Shown here: in pieces, positions 17,024 through 26,020 of the stretch
Numbering within the stretch: position 1 is the first letter of the stretch
Layout: every line of letters starts with the position of its first letter
Assembly (NCBI RefSeq): GCF_016806835.2
Contig: NZ_CP086111.1
Coordinates: 179,501-243,500 of the forward strand
Length of the DNA: 64,000 nt
Direction: 5' to 3'
DNA from: Skermanella rosea
GTDB lineage: Bacteria; Pseudomonadota; Alphaproteobacteria; Azospirillales; Azospirillaceae
Notes under the pieces: generated by a model
Told to the model about the DNA's origin: nothing
The model's database searches: none
The model's input: the letters and a program-made list of their open reading frames with translations, nothing else
Program-made: the position numbers and the translations under genes

Positions 17024-18511
17024 TCAGGGGAAAGGGAGCACCCGCTCCGCCGGAAGGCGGACTGTCACCCGCGTGCCGGCATCCAGGTGACTGTCGACCG
17101 ACAGGAGGCCGCCGTGCAGGTCGACCAGGGTTCGCACGATCGACAGCCCCAGCCCGGACCCGCTCTCGCCCGTCCTGCCCGCGTTGCTCGCCTGGCTGAA
17201 CGGTTCCAGGACGGTGGCCAGTTCCGCCGACGGGATGCCGATACCGGTGTCGGCGACCACGAGCGCCAGCCCGCCGAACCCGTCGGGGGCGGCCGACAGC
17301 TCGACGCACCCGCCCGGGGGCGTGTACTTGACCGCGTTGCCCAGCAGGTTGACCAGGACCTGGGTCAGCGCCATCTCGTCGCCCCGGACCCGCATGTGCC
17401 GGTCCATCCTGACGGTCAGGGAAATGCCTTTCCTGGACGGCCGGTCGCCGAGCAGCTGGACGGCACCGCTCGCCAGGGCCGGCAGGTCGATCTCCTTCTC
17501 GGTGAGCACGTAGCGGCCGGTCTCGGTCTTGGCGAACTCGAGGATGCCGTCGATCAGGCTGAGCAGGTGACGTCCGCTGGTTTCGATGTCGCGGCAATAA
17601 TCATGGTAGCGGGGCGAGCCCAAGGGGCCGAAATACTCCGCCCGCATCACGTCGGCGAAGCCGATCACGGCTGTCAGCGGGGTGCGCAGCTCGTGGCTGA
17701 CCAGGGCGAGGAAATCGGACTTCGCGCGGCTCGCCGCTTCCGCTTCGGCGCGGGCGTGTTCCAGCGCGTCGCGGGCTTCGGCAAGCTCCCGCTCCCGCGC
17801 GCGGCGCGCGGTCACGTCGACGCCGATCCCCCAGCCGCCGGGATAGTCGGCGATGGGAAAATCACGCGCGATGCAGGAGATCGCGATGGTGCGCACCTGC
17901 CCGTCCTTGCAGGTGATCTGCCGCTCCCAGTCGCGGCAGCACAGGTCGGCGCGGCGGAAGGTGGCCGCCGTCGCCCGGCGGTAGTCGGGATCGGGCAGCA
18001 GCTGCGACAGGAGCTGGGGGTTGCCGATCGCCTCCGCGGCGCTGTAGCCGGTGATCCGCTCCGCCTCCCGGTTCCAGAGGGCGAGCCGTCCCTCCTCGTC
18101 CAAGGCTGCCACCAGCACCGGCATGTTCTCCAGCATGACCAGGAGACGCGCCTGATCCTGGCGCAGGACGACTTCGGCGCGCGCGGCGGACCCGATATGC
18201 CGGATCAGCGCGTGGAGCAGCAGCGACGTGATCAGGATGAAGGTCAGGCCCTTGACGGTCTGCGACAGGGACAGGACCAGGGACGCGGCGTTCCCGAACA
18301 ACAGGTTCAGCAGGGCGTCGGACAGCAGGATCCAGAAGGCGGCGGCGAGCGCGTAGGCGATGGTCACCTTGAGCGCCCGGCGCCGTCCGGCCCGTTCAAG
18401 CGCCGGGCCATCCATCCGGTCGCAGGCGGGATCGCCGAGACCGCCGCGGGGACGGGTGGAAGCGAAAAGGGAACGACTTACGCTGATCATATCCCGGTAT
18501 GCATACCCCAT
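17024..18511 (-). CDS. PAS-domain sensor histidine kinase, membrane-bound
   Basis: 495 residues: two transmembrane helices (about 48-72 and 84-104), a PAS domain (about 122-240, with LALWNREAERITGYSAAEAIG), a coiled-coil linker, HisKA with SHELRTPL (His273) and a HATPase domain with NAVKYTPPGG, DTGIGIP and GSGLGLSI. The start at 18511 is chosen because AGAAGG lies 4 nt upstream; 18490 is an alternative. It probably phosphorylates the response regulator encoded just downstream. The signal is unknown; there is no large periplasmic loop, so sensing is likely within the membrane or by PAS. Confidence 0.92.
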   Translation of the reverse strand: MGYAYRDMISVSRSLFASTRPRGGLGDPACDRMDGPALERAGRRRALKVTIAYALAAAFWILLSDALLNLLFGNAASLVLSLSQTVKGLTFILITSLLLHALIRHIGSAARAEVVLRQDQARLLVMLENMPVLVAALDEEGRLALWNREAERITGYSAAEAIGNPQLLSQLLPDPDYRRATAATFRRADLCCRDWERQITCKDGQVRTIAISCIARDFPIADYPGGWGIGVDVTARRARERELAEARDALEHARAEAEAASRAKSDFLALVSHELRTPLTAVIGFADVMRAEYFGPLGSPRYHDYCRDIETSGRHLLSLIDGILEFAKTETGRYVLTEKEIDLPALASGAVQLLGDRPSRKGISLTVRMDRHMRVRGDEMALTQVLVNLLGNAVKYTPPGGCVELSAAPDGFGGLALVVADTGIGIPSAELATVLEPFSQASNAGRTGESGSGLGLSIVRTLVDLHGGLLSVDSHLDAGTRVTVRLPAERVLPFP

Positions 18512-18610
18512 GACCTTCTGGTAATAGGATAATACATATACTTTAGGGCATAGACACCATCGAGGAACTCCTTCGCTTCGGGCCGGCATCGGACGACGGC
18601 ATCCGCGCAT

Positions 18611-18640
18611 GAAAAAACCCGGGCTCGAAAGCCCGGGTTT
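18611..18640 (-). terminator. Intrinsic terminator of the Bax-inhibitor-like gene
   Basis: Perfect 10-bp hairpin AAACCCGGGC/GCCCGGGTTT with a 6-nt loop. On the - strand it is followed by a run of six T (including part of the stem), 43 bp after the stop of the gene at 18683. It also separates that gene from the kinase gene downstream. Confidence 0.88.
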
Positions 18641-18682
18641 CCTCAACAACCGTCGGCGTCGGGGACGCCCGATGCGGCTTGT

Positions 18683-19414
18683 TTATTCGCGGTTGCCGAA
18701 GAGCGACAGCAGCATCGTGAAGAGGTTGATGAAGTTCAGGTACAGCGACAGGGCGCCCATCAGGGCCATCTTGCCGAGCGACTCGGAGCCGTAGCCTTCG
18801 CTGTACTCTTCCTTGATGCGCTGCGTGTCATAGGCGGTCAGGCCGGTGAAGACCAGGACGCCGATGACCGACACGGCGAACTGCAGGGCGGTCGAACCGA
18901 TGAAGATGTTGACCACGCTGGCGATGATGATGCCGATCAGGCCCATCATCAGGAACGAGCCCATGCCCGACAGGTCGCGCTTGGTCGTGTAGCCCCACAG
19001 GCTCATGCCGCCGAAGGTCGCCGCCGTGATGAAGAACACCCGCGCGATGCTGGCGCCGGTGAACACCAGGAAGATCGACGAGAGCGACAGGCCCATGACC
19101 GCGGCGAAGGCCCAGAAGGTCATCTGCGCCGTCGACATCGACATGGAGTGGATCTTCGCCGACAGGAAGAACACGAAGCCGAGCGGGGCCAGCATGACCA
19201 CCCACTTCAGCGGCGAGCCGTAGAGCGCCTGCGCGAAGGCCGGGTTGGAGGCAGCCAGCATGGCCGTCGCGAAGGCCACCACGCCGGTCACGCCGAGGCC
19301 AACCATCATATAGTTGTACACGCTCAGCATGTGCTGACGCAGGCCTTCGTCGTACTGGGCCTGATCGACCGCGCGGCCGGGGGTCGCGTACCGATTGAAC
19401 ATGCCGTTTGCCAT
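18683..19414 (-). CDS. Bax inhibitor-1/YccA family membrane protein
   Basis: 243-residue inner-membrane protein with seven hydrophobic helices and the family C-terminus (TAYDTQRIKEEY followed by LGKMALMGALSLYLNFINLF). The family has homologues of YccA/YbhL; in E. coli YccA interacts with FtsH, and others conduct Ca2+. ATG 19414 is preceded by GAGGATCAC; the frame extends upstream without family similarity. A strong terminator follows. It is a single gene. Confidence 0.93.
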   Translation of the reverse strand: MANGMFNRYATPGRAVDQAQYDEGLRQHMLSVYNYMMVGLGVTGVVAFATAMLAASNPAFAQALYGSPLKWVVMLAPLGFVFFLSAKIHSMSMSTAQMTFWAFAAVMGLSLSSIFLVFTGASIARVFFITAATFGGMSLWGYTTKRDLSGMGSFLMMGLIGIIIASVVNIFIGSTALQFAVSVIGVLVFTGLTAYDTQRIKEEYSEGYGSESLGKMALMGALSLYLNFINLFTMLLSLFGNRE

Positions 19415-19620
19415 GTGATCCTCAATCCGAAAGGTAGATGTCACTTGAGCAAGGATATTGGGGAGCGGCCCGCTCAATTCAACAAAAATCGGATTCTTCG
19501 AAAGTTCCTGCCCGAGCGTGCAACCCTTTGACCTGCATCGCTTAAACTGGCTCGGCCTGCGCTACGCGCGAGCCGTTTCTTTAATCCCGGAATTTTTACG
19601 GGGACGCGCGTTTTCCGCCG

Positions 19621-22161
19621 TCAATCGTTCCGCAGCAGCGGTGCGGCCGGCTGGCCGAGCGCGCGCCAGGTGCCGACGAAGCCGAAGGCCAGCGTGATCG
19701 CGGTGCAGAGCGCCGCCGTGACCAGCACGGCCGACGGCAGGAAGGTCCATTCCCAGTCCATCACCTGGGTCAGCACCGCCCAGGCGGTGACGGTCCCGAT
19801 GGCGCCCGCGATCGCCGCGGTGATCAGGCCCAGCAGGCCGTACTCGACCAGGAAGGCCTTCAGCACGTCGGCGCGGGTAGCCCCCAGCACCTTCAGCACG
19901 ACCGAGTCGTAGACCCGGCGCCGGTGCCCTGCGGCCACGGCGCCGGCGAGCACCAGGGTGCCGGCCAGCAGGGTGATCGCGGCGGTGACCCGGACGGCGG
20001 TGCCGATGTTGCCGAGCAGCTCGTTGACCGTGTCGAGCGCGTCCTTGACCCGGACCGACGTGATGTTGGCGAAGCGATCGGTCACCGCCCGCTGGATCAG
20101 CGGCTCCGCCTGCGGCGTGGCGCGGACGGTGGCCAGGAAGGTCTGGGGGGCGCCGTCCAGGATGCCGGGGGAGAAGATCATCGTGAAATTGATGTTCATG
20201 GTGGAGAAGTCGATCGCCCGGATGCTTGCGACTTCCGCCGTCAGGTCGCGGCCCAGCACGTTGACGGTGATCGTGTCGCCGAGCTTGAGGCCGAACGCCT
20301 CGGCGATGTCGGAATAGATCGAGATCAGCGGCTTGCCCCGGTAATCCTCCGGCCACCATTGGCCGGCGATGATTTCCGCGTCGACCGGCGGGCGCGCCGA
20401 GTAGGTGATGCCGCGGTCGCCGCGCAGCACCCAGGAATGCTCCGGGTTGACGATCGCCTGCTCGGCGTCCACGCCCTTGGCCTTGGTGATCCGGCCGCGC
20501 AGCATCGGCACTTCCCGCAGGTCGGTGGCGCCGGGCACGCCCAGCACGGTCGCGTTGAACGCTTCCCGCTGGTTCGGCTGGATGTCGATGAAGAAGTAGG
20601 CCGGGGCGTCCTTCGGGATGCTCTCGTTCACGCGGGCGGAGAAGTTGCCTTCGATCAGGGCGATGGCGACCAGGACGGTCAGCCCCAGGCCCAGCGACAG
20701 CACGACGCTGCCGGTCGGGTTGCCCGGCCGGTGCAGGTTGGCGAGCGCCAGCCGGAAACCCGGATGGCGCGGCCGGCCGGCCCGCGCCGCCGCCCAGGTG
20801 ACGCCCTGGGCCGCCGCCCGGAACGCCAGCAGGGTCACGAAGGCACCGCCGACGAACCAGGCGGCGAACAGCTTCTCCTGCGCGGTCAGGATCGCGAGCG
20901 CCGCCAGCGCCAGCCCGGACAGCACGCCGGCCACCAGGTAGGCCCCGCGCGGACGTCCGCCCGCGGGAGAGACCACGTCGCGGAACAGCGCGCCGGCCGG
21001 CACCTCGCGCGCCCGGCCCAGCGGCCATAGGGAGAAGGTCAGGGCGGTCAGGAAGCCGAAGGCGGCGGCGATGGCGAGGCCGCCGGGATAGACCCCGATG
21101 CGGGCGGTGATCGGCAGCACGTCGGCCAGCACGGCCGCCGCGACCAGGGGCGCCACGGCGCCGATGACCAGGCCGAGCGCGATCCCGAGCGAGGCGAGGA
21201 CCAGGATCTGGAGCAGGTAGGCCTGGAACACCAGCGGTCCCGGCGCGCCGACGCATTTCAGCGTCGCGATGGTCGCGACCTTGCCGTCGAGATAGCTGCG
21301 CACGGCGTTGCCGACGCCGACGCCGCCGACCAGCAATGCCGTCAGCCCGACCAGCGTCAGGAACAGCGTCAGGCGGGTGATGAAGCGCTCGATCTGCGGG
21401 GCCGCGTTGGTGAAGTCGCGCACCCGCCAGCTCTGCTCGGGGAAACGGGCCTGGAGGTCCGCCTGCCATGCCTGGAGGTCGGTGCCGGGGGCCAAGCCGA
21501 TCCGGTAATGCCAGTAGATCATGCTGCCCGGCTGGATCAGGCCGGTGCTCTCCAGCGCGTCCAGATCGATCAGCAGGCGCGGGCCCAGGGTGAAGCCTCC
21601 TCCGCCGGCCCGGTCGGGCTCCCGCAGGATGGTGCCGCGGATCCGGAAGGATGTCTCGCCGACCCGCACCGTGTCGCCGACGGCGACGTCCAGGCGCTGG
21701 CTCACGGTCTCCTCGACCACGGCGCCCCAGACGCCGTCCCGCCGGCCGATCGCGTCCGGCAGGCTGCCGCCTTCGCGCAAGGTGAAGTCGCCGTAGAGCG
21801 GATAGGTGTCGTCCACCGCCTTCAGCTCCACCAGGGTGGAGCGGGCGCCGTCCTCGCGGCGCGCCATGGCCCGGGCTTCGGCCGAGGCCGAGACGCGGCC
21901 CTGGCCGTCCAGGTAGGACCGCTCGGCCTCGCCGATGGGGGTGTAGAGGACGCGCAGCGCCACGTCGCCGCCGAGGATCGCCCTGCCGTCGGCGCGCAGC
22001 CCCTCGATGATGCCGCCGGACAGCGACTGGACGGTCGCGATGGCCGCGACGCCCAGGGTCAGGCAGGCCAGGAAGATCCGGAAGCCCTTCAGCCCGCCGC
22101 GCAGTTCCCGCCGCGCGATGGTCCAGGCGACGGACAGGGAAGACAGGGACATGGCGTTCAT
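19621..22161 (-). CDS. FtsX-like ABC transporter permease (YbbP type)
   Basis: 846-residue inner-membrane permease with an N-terminal helix (GFRIFLACLTLGVAAIATVQ), a large periplasmic domain and several helix groups, including a duplicated FtsX/MacB core (LTLFLTLVGLTALLVGGVGVGNA and RVTAAITLLAGTLVLAGAVAAG). Size and order match YbbP, which with the ATPase YbbA forms a transporter of uncertain substrate, possibly lipids or envelope stress related. It lies 48 bp downstream of the ATPase gene and is probably in one operon with it. A start at 22152 is an alternative. Confidence 0.9.
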   Translation of the reverse strand: MNAMSLSSLSVAWTIARRELRGGLKGFRIFLACLTLGVAAIATVQSLSGGIIEGLRADGRAILGGDVALRVLYTPIGEAERSYLDGQGRVSASAEARAMARREDGARSTLVELKAVDDTYPLYGDFTLREGGSLPDAIGRRDGVWGAVVEETVSQRLDVAVGDTVRVGETSFRIRGTILREPDRAGGGGFTLGPRLLIDLDALESTGLIQPGSMIYWHYRIGLAPGTDLQAWQADLQARFPEQSWRVRDFTNAAPQIERFITRLTLFLTLVGLTALLVGGVGVGNAVRSYLDGKVATIATLKCVGAPGPLVFQAYLLQILVLASLGIALGLVIGAVAPLVAAAVLADVLPITARIGVYPGGLAIAAAFGFLTALTFSLWPLGRAREVPAGALFRDVVSPAGGRPRGAYLVAGVLSGLALAALAILTAQEKLFAAWFVGGAFVTLLAFRAAAQGVTWAAARAGRPRHPGFRLALANLHRPGNPTGSVVLSLGLGLTVLVAIALIEGNFSARVNESIPKDAPAYFFIDIQPNQREAFNATVLGVPGATDLREVPMLRGRITKAKGVDAEQAIVNPEHSWVLRGDRGITYSARPPVDAEIIAGQWWPEDYRGKPLISIYSDIAEAFGLKLGDTITVNVLGRDLTAEVASIRAIDFSTMNINFTMIFSPGILDGAPQTFLATVRATPQAEPLIQRAVTDRFANITSVRVKDALDTVNELLGNIGTAVRVTAAITLLAGTLVLAGAVAAGHRRRVYDSVVLKVLGATRADVLKAFLVEYGLLGLITAAIAGAIGTVTAWAVLTQVMDWEWTFLPSAVLVTAALCTAITLAFGFVGTWRALGQPAAPLLRND

Positions 22162-22209
22162 CTCGGGTGCCGGGGCGGGTGTCGGGGGCGGATAGGCGGG
22201 CGCCGGGGG

Positions 22210-22953
22210 TCAGATGCCCGAGGCGCGGACGGGGCGGAGCTCGGCCTTGGCGTCGCCGGCGCTCTCGATCCTGCCGTCGGCGACCCGGATCGCCCGGTCG
22301 CAGCGGGCGGCGAGGCCGGTGTCGTGGGTGATCAGCACCAGGGTGGCGCCCCGGTTGGCGGCGAGGTCGAACATCAGCCTGATGACCTGGGCGCCGGTCT
22401 CGCCGTCCAGGTTGCCGGTCGGCTCGTCCGCCAGCAGCAGCGACGGTTCGGCGGCGAAGGCGCGGGCGAGCGCCACGCGCTGCTGCTCGCCGCCGGAAAG
22501 CTGGCCGGGATAATGGGTCACGCGGTGCTTCAGGCCCACCGATTCCAGCCCGGCGCGGGCCCGGTCGAAGGCGTCGGACATCCCGGCGAACTCCAGCGGG
22601 ATCGCCACGTTCTCCAGCGCGGTCATGGTCGGGATCAGGTGGAACGCCTGGAAGACGATGCCGACATGGTCGCGCCGGAAGCGGGCCAGCCTGTCCTCGT
22701 CCAGGGTCCCGAGGTCGTTCCCGGCGACCCTGACCAGGCCGCTGGTCGGCCGCTCCAGCCCCGCCATGATCATCATCATGGTCGACTTGCCCGAGCCCGA
22801 AGGACCCACGACGCTGACCGTCTCGCCGCGCCTGACGGTAACATCTATGCCTCGCAGGATGTTGACGGGACCGGCGGCACTGTCCAGCTTTAGGTGGACG
22901 TCGGCCAGCTCGACGATCAGGTCATCCCGAGAAGCAGCATCGGACTTCGCCAT
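22210..22953 (-). CDS. ABC transporter ATPase (YbbA/LolD-like)
   Basis: 247-residue cytoplasmic ATPase: Walker [10 protein letters not shown] at 50-58, Q-loop FQAFHLIP, signature LSGGEQQR, Walker B LLLADEPTGNLD and H-loop THD. The MacB/LolD subclass is shown by the LDG/AGLERPTSG pattern and by pairing with an FtsX-like permease. ATG 22953 follows GGAAG. The gene is divergent from tesA, the same arrangement as ybbA-ybbP beside tesA in E. coli, so this is old conserved synteny. Confidence 0.92.
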   Translation of the reverse strand: MAKSDAASRDDLIVELADVHLKLDSAAGPVNILRGIDVTVRRGETVSVVGPSGSGKSTMMMIMAGLERPTSGLVRVAGNDLGTLDEDRLARFRRDHVGIVFQAFHLIPTMTALENVAIPLEFAGMSDAFDRARAGLESVGLKHRVTHYPGQLSGGEQQRVALARAFAAEPSLLLADEPTGNLDGETGAQVIRLMFDLAANRGATLVLITHDTGLAARCDRAIRVADGRIESAGDAKAELRPVRASGI

Positions 22954-22993
22954 GGGTCTTCCAGACATTCGTGACAGCTCAAGCGGATATGGC

Positions 22994-23674
22994 ATGCGCC
23001 ACCGGCTTTTCAACGCAGGTGCGAAAGCCGCCGCCGCGGCGGGACTGGCGCTGCTGGCCCTGGTCGCGGTGCCGGAGGGGCGCCTTGCGGCGGCCGCGGA
23101 GCCGGTCAGGATCCTGGCGCTGGGCGACAGCCTGACCGCCGGCTACGGTCTTCCCGAGCAGGACGGCTTCACCGCGCGGCTCCAGCGGGCGCTGCGCGAC
23201 AAGGGTTACCAAGCGGACGTCATCAATGCCGGGGTGTCGGGCGACACGACGGCCGGCGGACGGGCGCGGCTGGAATGGGCCCTGGCCGACCAGCCCCAGG
23301 CCGTGGTGGTGGCGCTGGGCGCCAACGACGGGCTGCGCGGCATTGATCCGGCCTCCACCCGCGAGAACCTGGACGCCATCCTGGCCACCCTGAAGGAGCG
23401 CGAGGTCCCGACCCTGCTCGCCGGGATGTACGCGCCGCCCAACCTGGGGCGCGACTATGGCGAGCGATTCAACGCGATTTACCCGGAGCTCGCGGCGAAA
23501 TACGATGTTCCCCTCTATCCTTTCTTCCTGGAAGGGGTGGCGCTCGACCGGAAGCTGAATCAGGAGGACGGCATGCATCCCAATGCCCAGGGCGTGGCGA
23601 TCATGGTGGACGGCATCCTGCCCCATCTGACCGGGCTGCTCGACGATCTCCCGCGGCGGGACGTGAAGGGATGA
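22994..23674 (+). CDS. tesA: Periplasmic GDSL esterase / acyl-CoA thioesterase I (TesA)
   Basis: 226 residues with a signal peptide (to about residue 36, AAAAE). SGNH hydrolase catalytic set: Ser46 in GDSLTAGYG, Gly80, Asn111 in GAND, and Asp192/His195 in DGMHPN. It hydrolyses acyl-thioesters or arylesters in the periplasm; the exact substrate range cannot be told from sequence. It is divergent from ybbA and its stop overlaps the next start (ATGA). Confidence 0.93.
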   Translation: MRHRLFNAGAKAAAAAGLALLALVAVPEGRLAAAAEPVRILALGDSLTAGYGLPEQDGFTARLQRALRDKGYQADVINAGVSGDTTAGGRARLEWALADQPQAVVVALGANDGLRGIDPASTRENLDAILATLKEREVPTLLAGMYAPPNLGRDYGERFNAIYPELAAKYDVPLYPFFLEGVALDRKLNQEDGMHPNAQGVAIMVDGILPHLTGLLDDLPRRDVKG

Positions 23675-24822
23675 GCGGGATGGAAGCCCCCACGGGGGCG
23701 CGTTTCGCCGCGGCCTCCGCCACCGGCGAGGATTGGCGCACGACGGTCAAGGCCTGCCTGGACAAGCTGGGGCCGGTCGAAGGCTGCAATCTGGGCTTCC
23801 TGTACATATCGGACGCGCTGGCGGCCGACGCGGTCAGCATCGTGACGCTGATGCGCGGCGTCACCGGCATCAAGGACTGGGTCGGCACGGTCGGGATCGG
23901 CGTCTGCGCCACGGGCGAGGAGCTGTTCGACCGGCCGGCCATCGCGGTGATGACGGCCCAGCTTCCGCCCGGCAGCTTCCACCTGCCGGCGCCGATCACC
24001 GAGAGCATAGAGGGGTTCGAGCCCGAGACGGCGGAGTGGCTGAAGACCCACGCCCCGGTCCTGGGGCTGGTCCACGGCGACCCGCGCAATCCGCAGACCC
24101 ACGAGATCATCCCCGAGCTGTCCGACGCGCTGGGAGGGTTCCTGGTCGGCGGGCTGACCTCGTCGCGGACCAACTACGGCCAGTTCGGCGGCCGGCCCGG
24201 CACGGCGCCGGTGATCGAGGGGGGCGTGTCGGGCGTGCTGTTCTCCGACCAGGTGCCGGTGGCGACCGGCCTGACCCAGGGCTGCACGCCGATCGGGCCG
24301 ATCCGCAAGATCACCCGCGCCCAGAACAATATCATCGTCGAGATCGACGGAAGGCCCGCGCTGGAGGTCTTCAAGGAGGACATCGGCGAGCTGCTGGCGC
24401 GCGACCTGCGCCGCGTCGCCGGCTACATCTTCGCGGCCCTGCCGATCACCGGGTCCGACACCGGCGACTACCTGGTGCGCAACCTGGTCGGCATCGACCC
24501 CAACCACGGGCTGATCGCGATCGGCGACATGGTCGAGCCGGGCCGAAGCATCATGTTCGCGCGGCGCGACCGGGCGAGCGCCGAGGCCGACCTGGAGCGC
24601 ATGCTGACGATGCTGAAGAAGCGGCTGAAGGGGCCGCCGCGCGGCGGCATCTACGTGTCGTGCCTGGCGCGCGGGCCGGCGCTGTTCGGCGAGGACAGCG
24701 AGGAGCTGAAGGCGATCCGGGACCAGCTGGGCGATTTCCCGCTGGTGGGATTTTTCGCCAATGGGGAGATTTCCCACAACAGGCTCTACGGCTATACCGG
24801 CGTGCTCACGCTCTTCCTCTGA
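23671..24822 (+). CDS. FIST-domain protein
   Basis: 383-residue soluble protein with FIST_N (about 40-210; LGFLYISDALAADAVSIVTLMRG ... VGTVGIGVCATG) and FIST_C (about 230-360; GGIYVSCLARGPALFGEDSEE, GFFANGEI) domains. FIST modules are predicted small-ligand sensor domains, often attached to signalling outputs; this copy stands alone, so it may hand a signal to an unknown partner. It is translationally coupled to tesA (4-bp overlap), which suggests a shared role. Confidence 0.88.
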   Translation: MSGMEAPTGARFAAASATGEDWRTTVKACLDKLGPVEGCNLGFLYISDALAADAVSIVTLMRGVTGIKDWVGTVGIGVCATGEELFDRPAIAVMTAQLPPGSFHLPAPITESIEGFEPETAEWLKTHAPVLGLVHGDPRNPQTHEIIPELSDALGGFLVGGLTSSRTNYGQFGGRPGTAPVIEGGVSGVLFSDQVPVATGLTQGCTPIGPIRKITRAQNNIIVEIDGRPALEVFKEDIGELLARDLRRVAGYIFAALPITGSDTGDYLVRNLVGIDPNHGLIAIGDMVEPGRSIMFARRDRASAEADLERMLTMLKKRLKGPPRGGIYVSCLARGPALFGEDSEELKAIRDQLGDFPLVGFFANGEISHNRLYGYTGVLTLFL

Positions 24823-24885
24823 GACGTCCCGCCGGGGCCGCGAACCTTCAAGTCCGGAAATCAAGGCCGGAAGCCAAGGATAGAC

Positions 24886-25929
24886 ATGGAATACCGTCGT
24901 TTGGGCCGCACCGACGTGCAGGTCAGCGCGATCTGCCTGGGCACGATGACCTGGGGCCGCCAGAACACCGAGGCCGAGGGCCACGCCCAGATGGACTACG
25001 CGCTGGAGCGCGGCGTCAATTTCTGGGACACGGCGGAGATGTACGCGATCCCGCCGATCGAGGAAAGCTACGGCTCGACCGAGCGGATCATCGGTTCCTG
25101 GTTCGCCAGCCGGGGCGGGCGCGACAAGGTGGTGCTGGCGAGCAAGGCGATCGGCCGCTCGCCCGGCGGCTTCGCCTGGGTCCGCGGCGGCAAGGCCCGG
25201 CTGGACCGGGAGAACCTGGTGCGCGCGGTCGAGGACAGCCTGACCCGGCTGCGCACCGACTATATCGACCTGTACCAGCTCCACTGGCCCGACCGGACCA
25301 CCGCCCGCTTCGGCGCCCGCGGCTGGAAAGGCGGCGCCAACGAGGGTGCCACGCCCATCGAGGAGACCTTGCGGGCGCTGGACGAACTGGTCCGTTCGGG
25401 CAAGATCCGGCATGTCGGCCTGTCCAACGAGACGCCCTGGGGCACCATGGCCTTCCTGCGGCTGGCCGACGAGCTGGGGCTGCCGCGGGTGGTCAGTGTC
25501 CAGAACGCCTATAACCTGCTGAACCGGACCTACGAGGACGGGCTGGCCGAGGTGTCGATCCGCGAACAGTGCGGGCTGCTGGCCTATTCGCCGCTGGCGG
25601 CGGCGACGCTGACCGGCAAGTACCTGGACGGCCGGATCCCGCCGGGGACCCGGCGCGCGCTGGACCACCGCAAGTCGCGCTACGACACGGTCAACGCCGA
25701 CGCGGCGGTGCGGGCCTATCTGGACGTGGCGAAGCGCCACGGGCTGGACCCGGCGCAGATGGCGCTGGCCTTCGTCACCCGGCAGCCCTTCGTGACGTCG
25801 AACATCATCGGCGCGACGTCGATGGAGCACCTGAAGACGAACATCGATTCGATCGGGATCACGCTGGACGAAGAGGTGTTGAAGGATATCGAGGAGGTCA
25901 ACGCCCGATTCCCGAACCCCTGTCCCTGA
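24886..25929 (+). CDS. Aldo/keto reductase (Tas-like)
   Basis: 347-residue NADPH-dependent oxidoreductase with the AKR tetrad Asp48, Tyr53, Lys87 and His133 in a TIM barrel. The pattern LGTMTWGRQNTEAE and YQLHWPDR is typical of the Tas/YajO branch, whose physiological carbonyl substrate is uncertain. It follows the FIST gene by 63 bp and is probably in the same transcription unit as thpR downstream. Confidence 0.92.
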   Translation: MEYRRLGRTDVQVSAICLGTMTWGRQNTEAEGHAQMDYALERGVNFWDTAEMYAIPPIEESYGSTERIIGSWFASRGGRDKVVLASKAIGRSPGGFAWVRGGKARLDRENLVRAVEDSLTRLRTDYIDLYQLHWPDRTTARFGARGWKGGANEGATPIEETLRALDELVRSGKIRHVGLSNETPWGTMAFLRLADELGLPRVVSVQNAYNLLNRTYEDGLAEVSIREQCGLLAYSPLAAATLTGKYLDGRIPPGTRRALDHRKSRYDTVNADAAVRAYLDVAKRHGLDPAQMALAFVTRQPFVTSNIIGATSMEHLKTNIDSIGITLDEEVLKDIEEVNARFPNPCP

Positions 25930-25950
25930 TCCCGGTACCCAAGACGCCTT

Positions 25951-26020
25951 GCCATGATCCGTCTGCCATGATCCGTCTGCCATGATCCGTCTGCCATGAT
26001 CCGTCTGCCATGATCCGCCT
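25951..26020 (+). repeat. Five tandem 14-bp repeats carrying the thpR start codon
   Basis: Five head-to-tail copies of GCCATGATCCGTCT; the last has C for T near its end. Each copy contains an ATG. The first four encode the same mini-ORF ATG ATC CGT CTG CCA TGA, and the stop of each overlaps the next ATG (ATGA). The fifth ATG, 26010, is the thpR start. Because 14 is not a multiple of three, the copies fall into successive frames. Confidence 0.95.

Noticed and set aside
19549-19574. Terminator between the ABC permease gene and the Bax-inhibitor-like gene
   Set aside because: GGCTCG/CGAGCC has a 14-nt loop and a T-rich side only in the + direction, opposite to the flanking genes.
25951-26020. 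Short CRISPR array
   Set aside because: The units are directly abutting with no spacers, only 14 bp long, and no cas genes are near.
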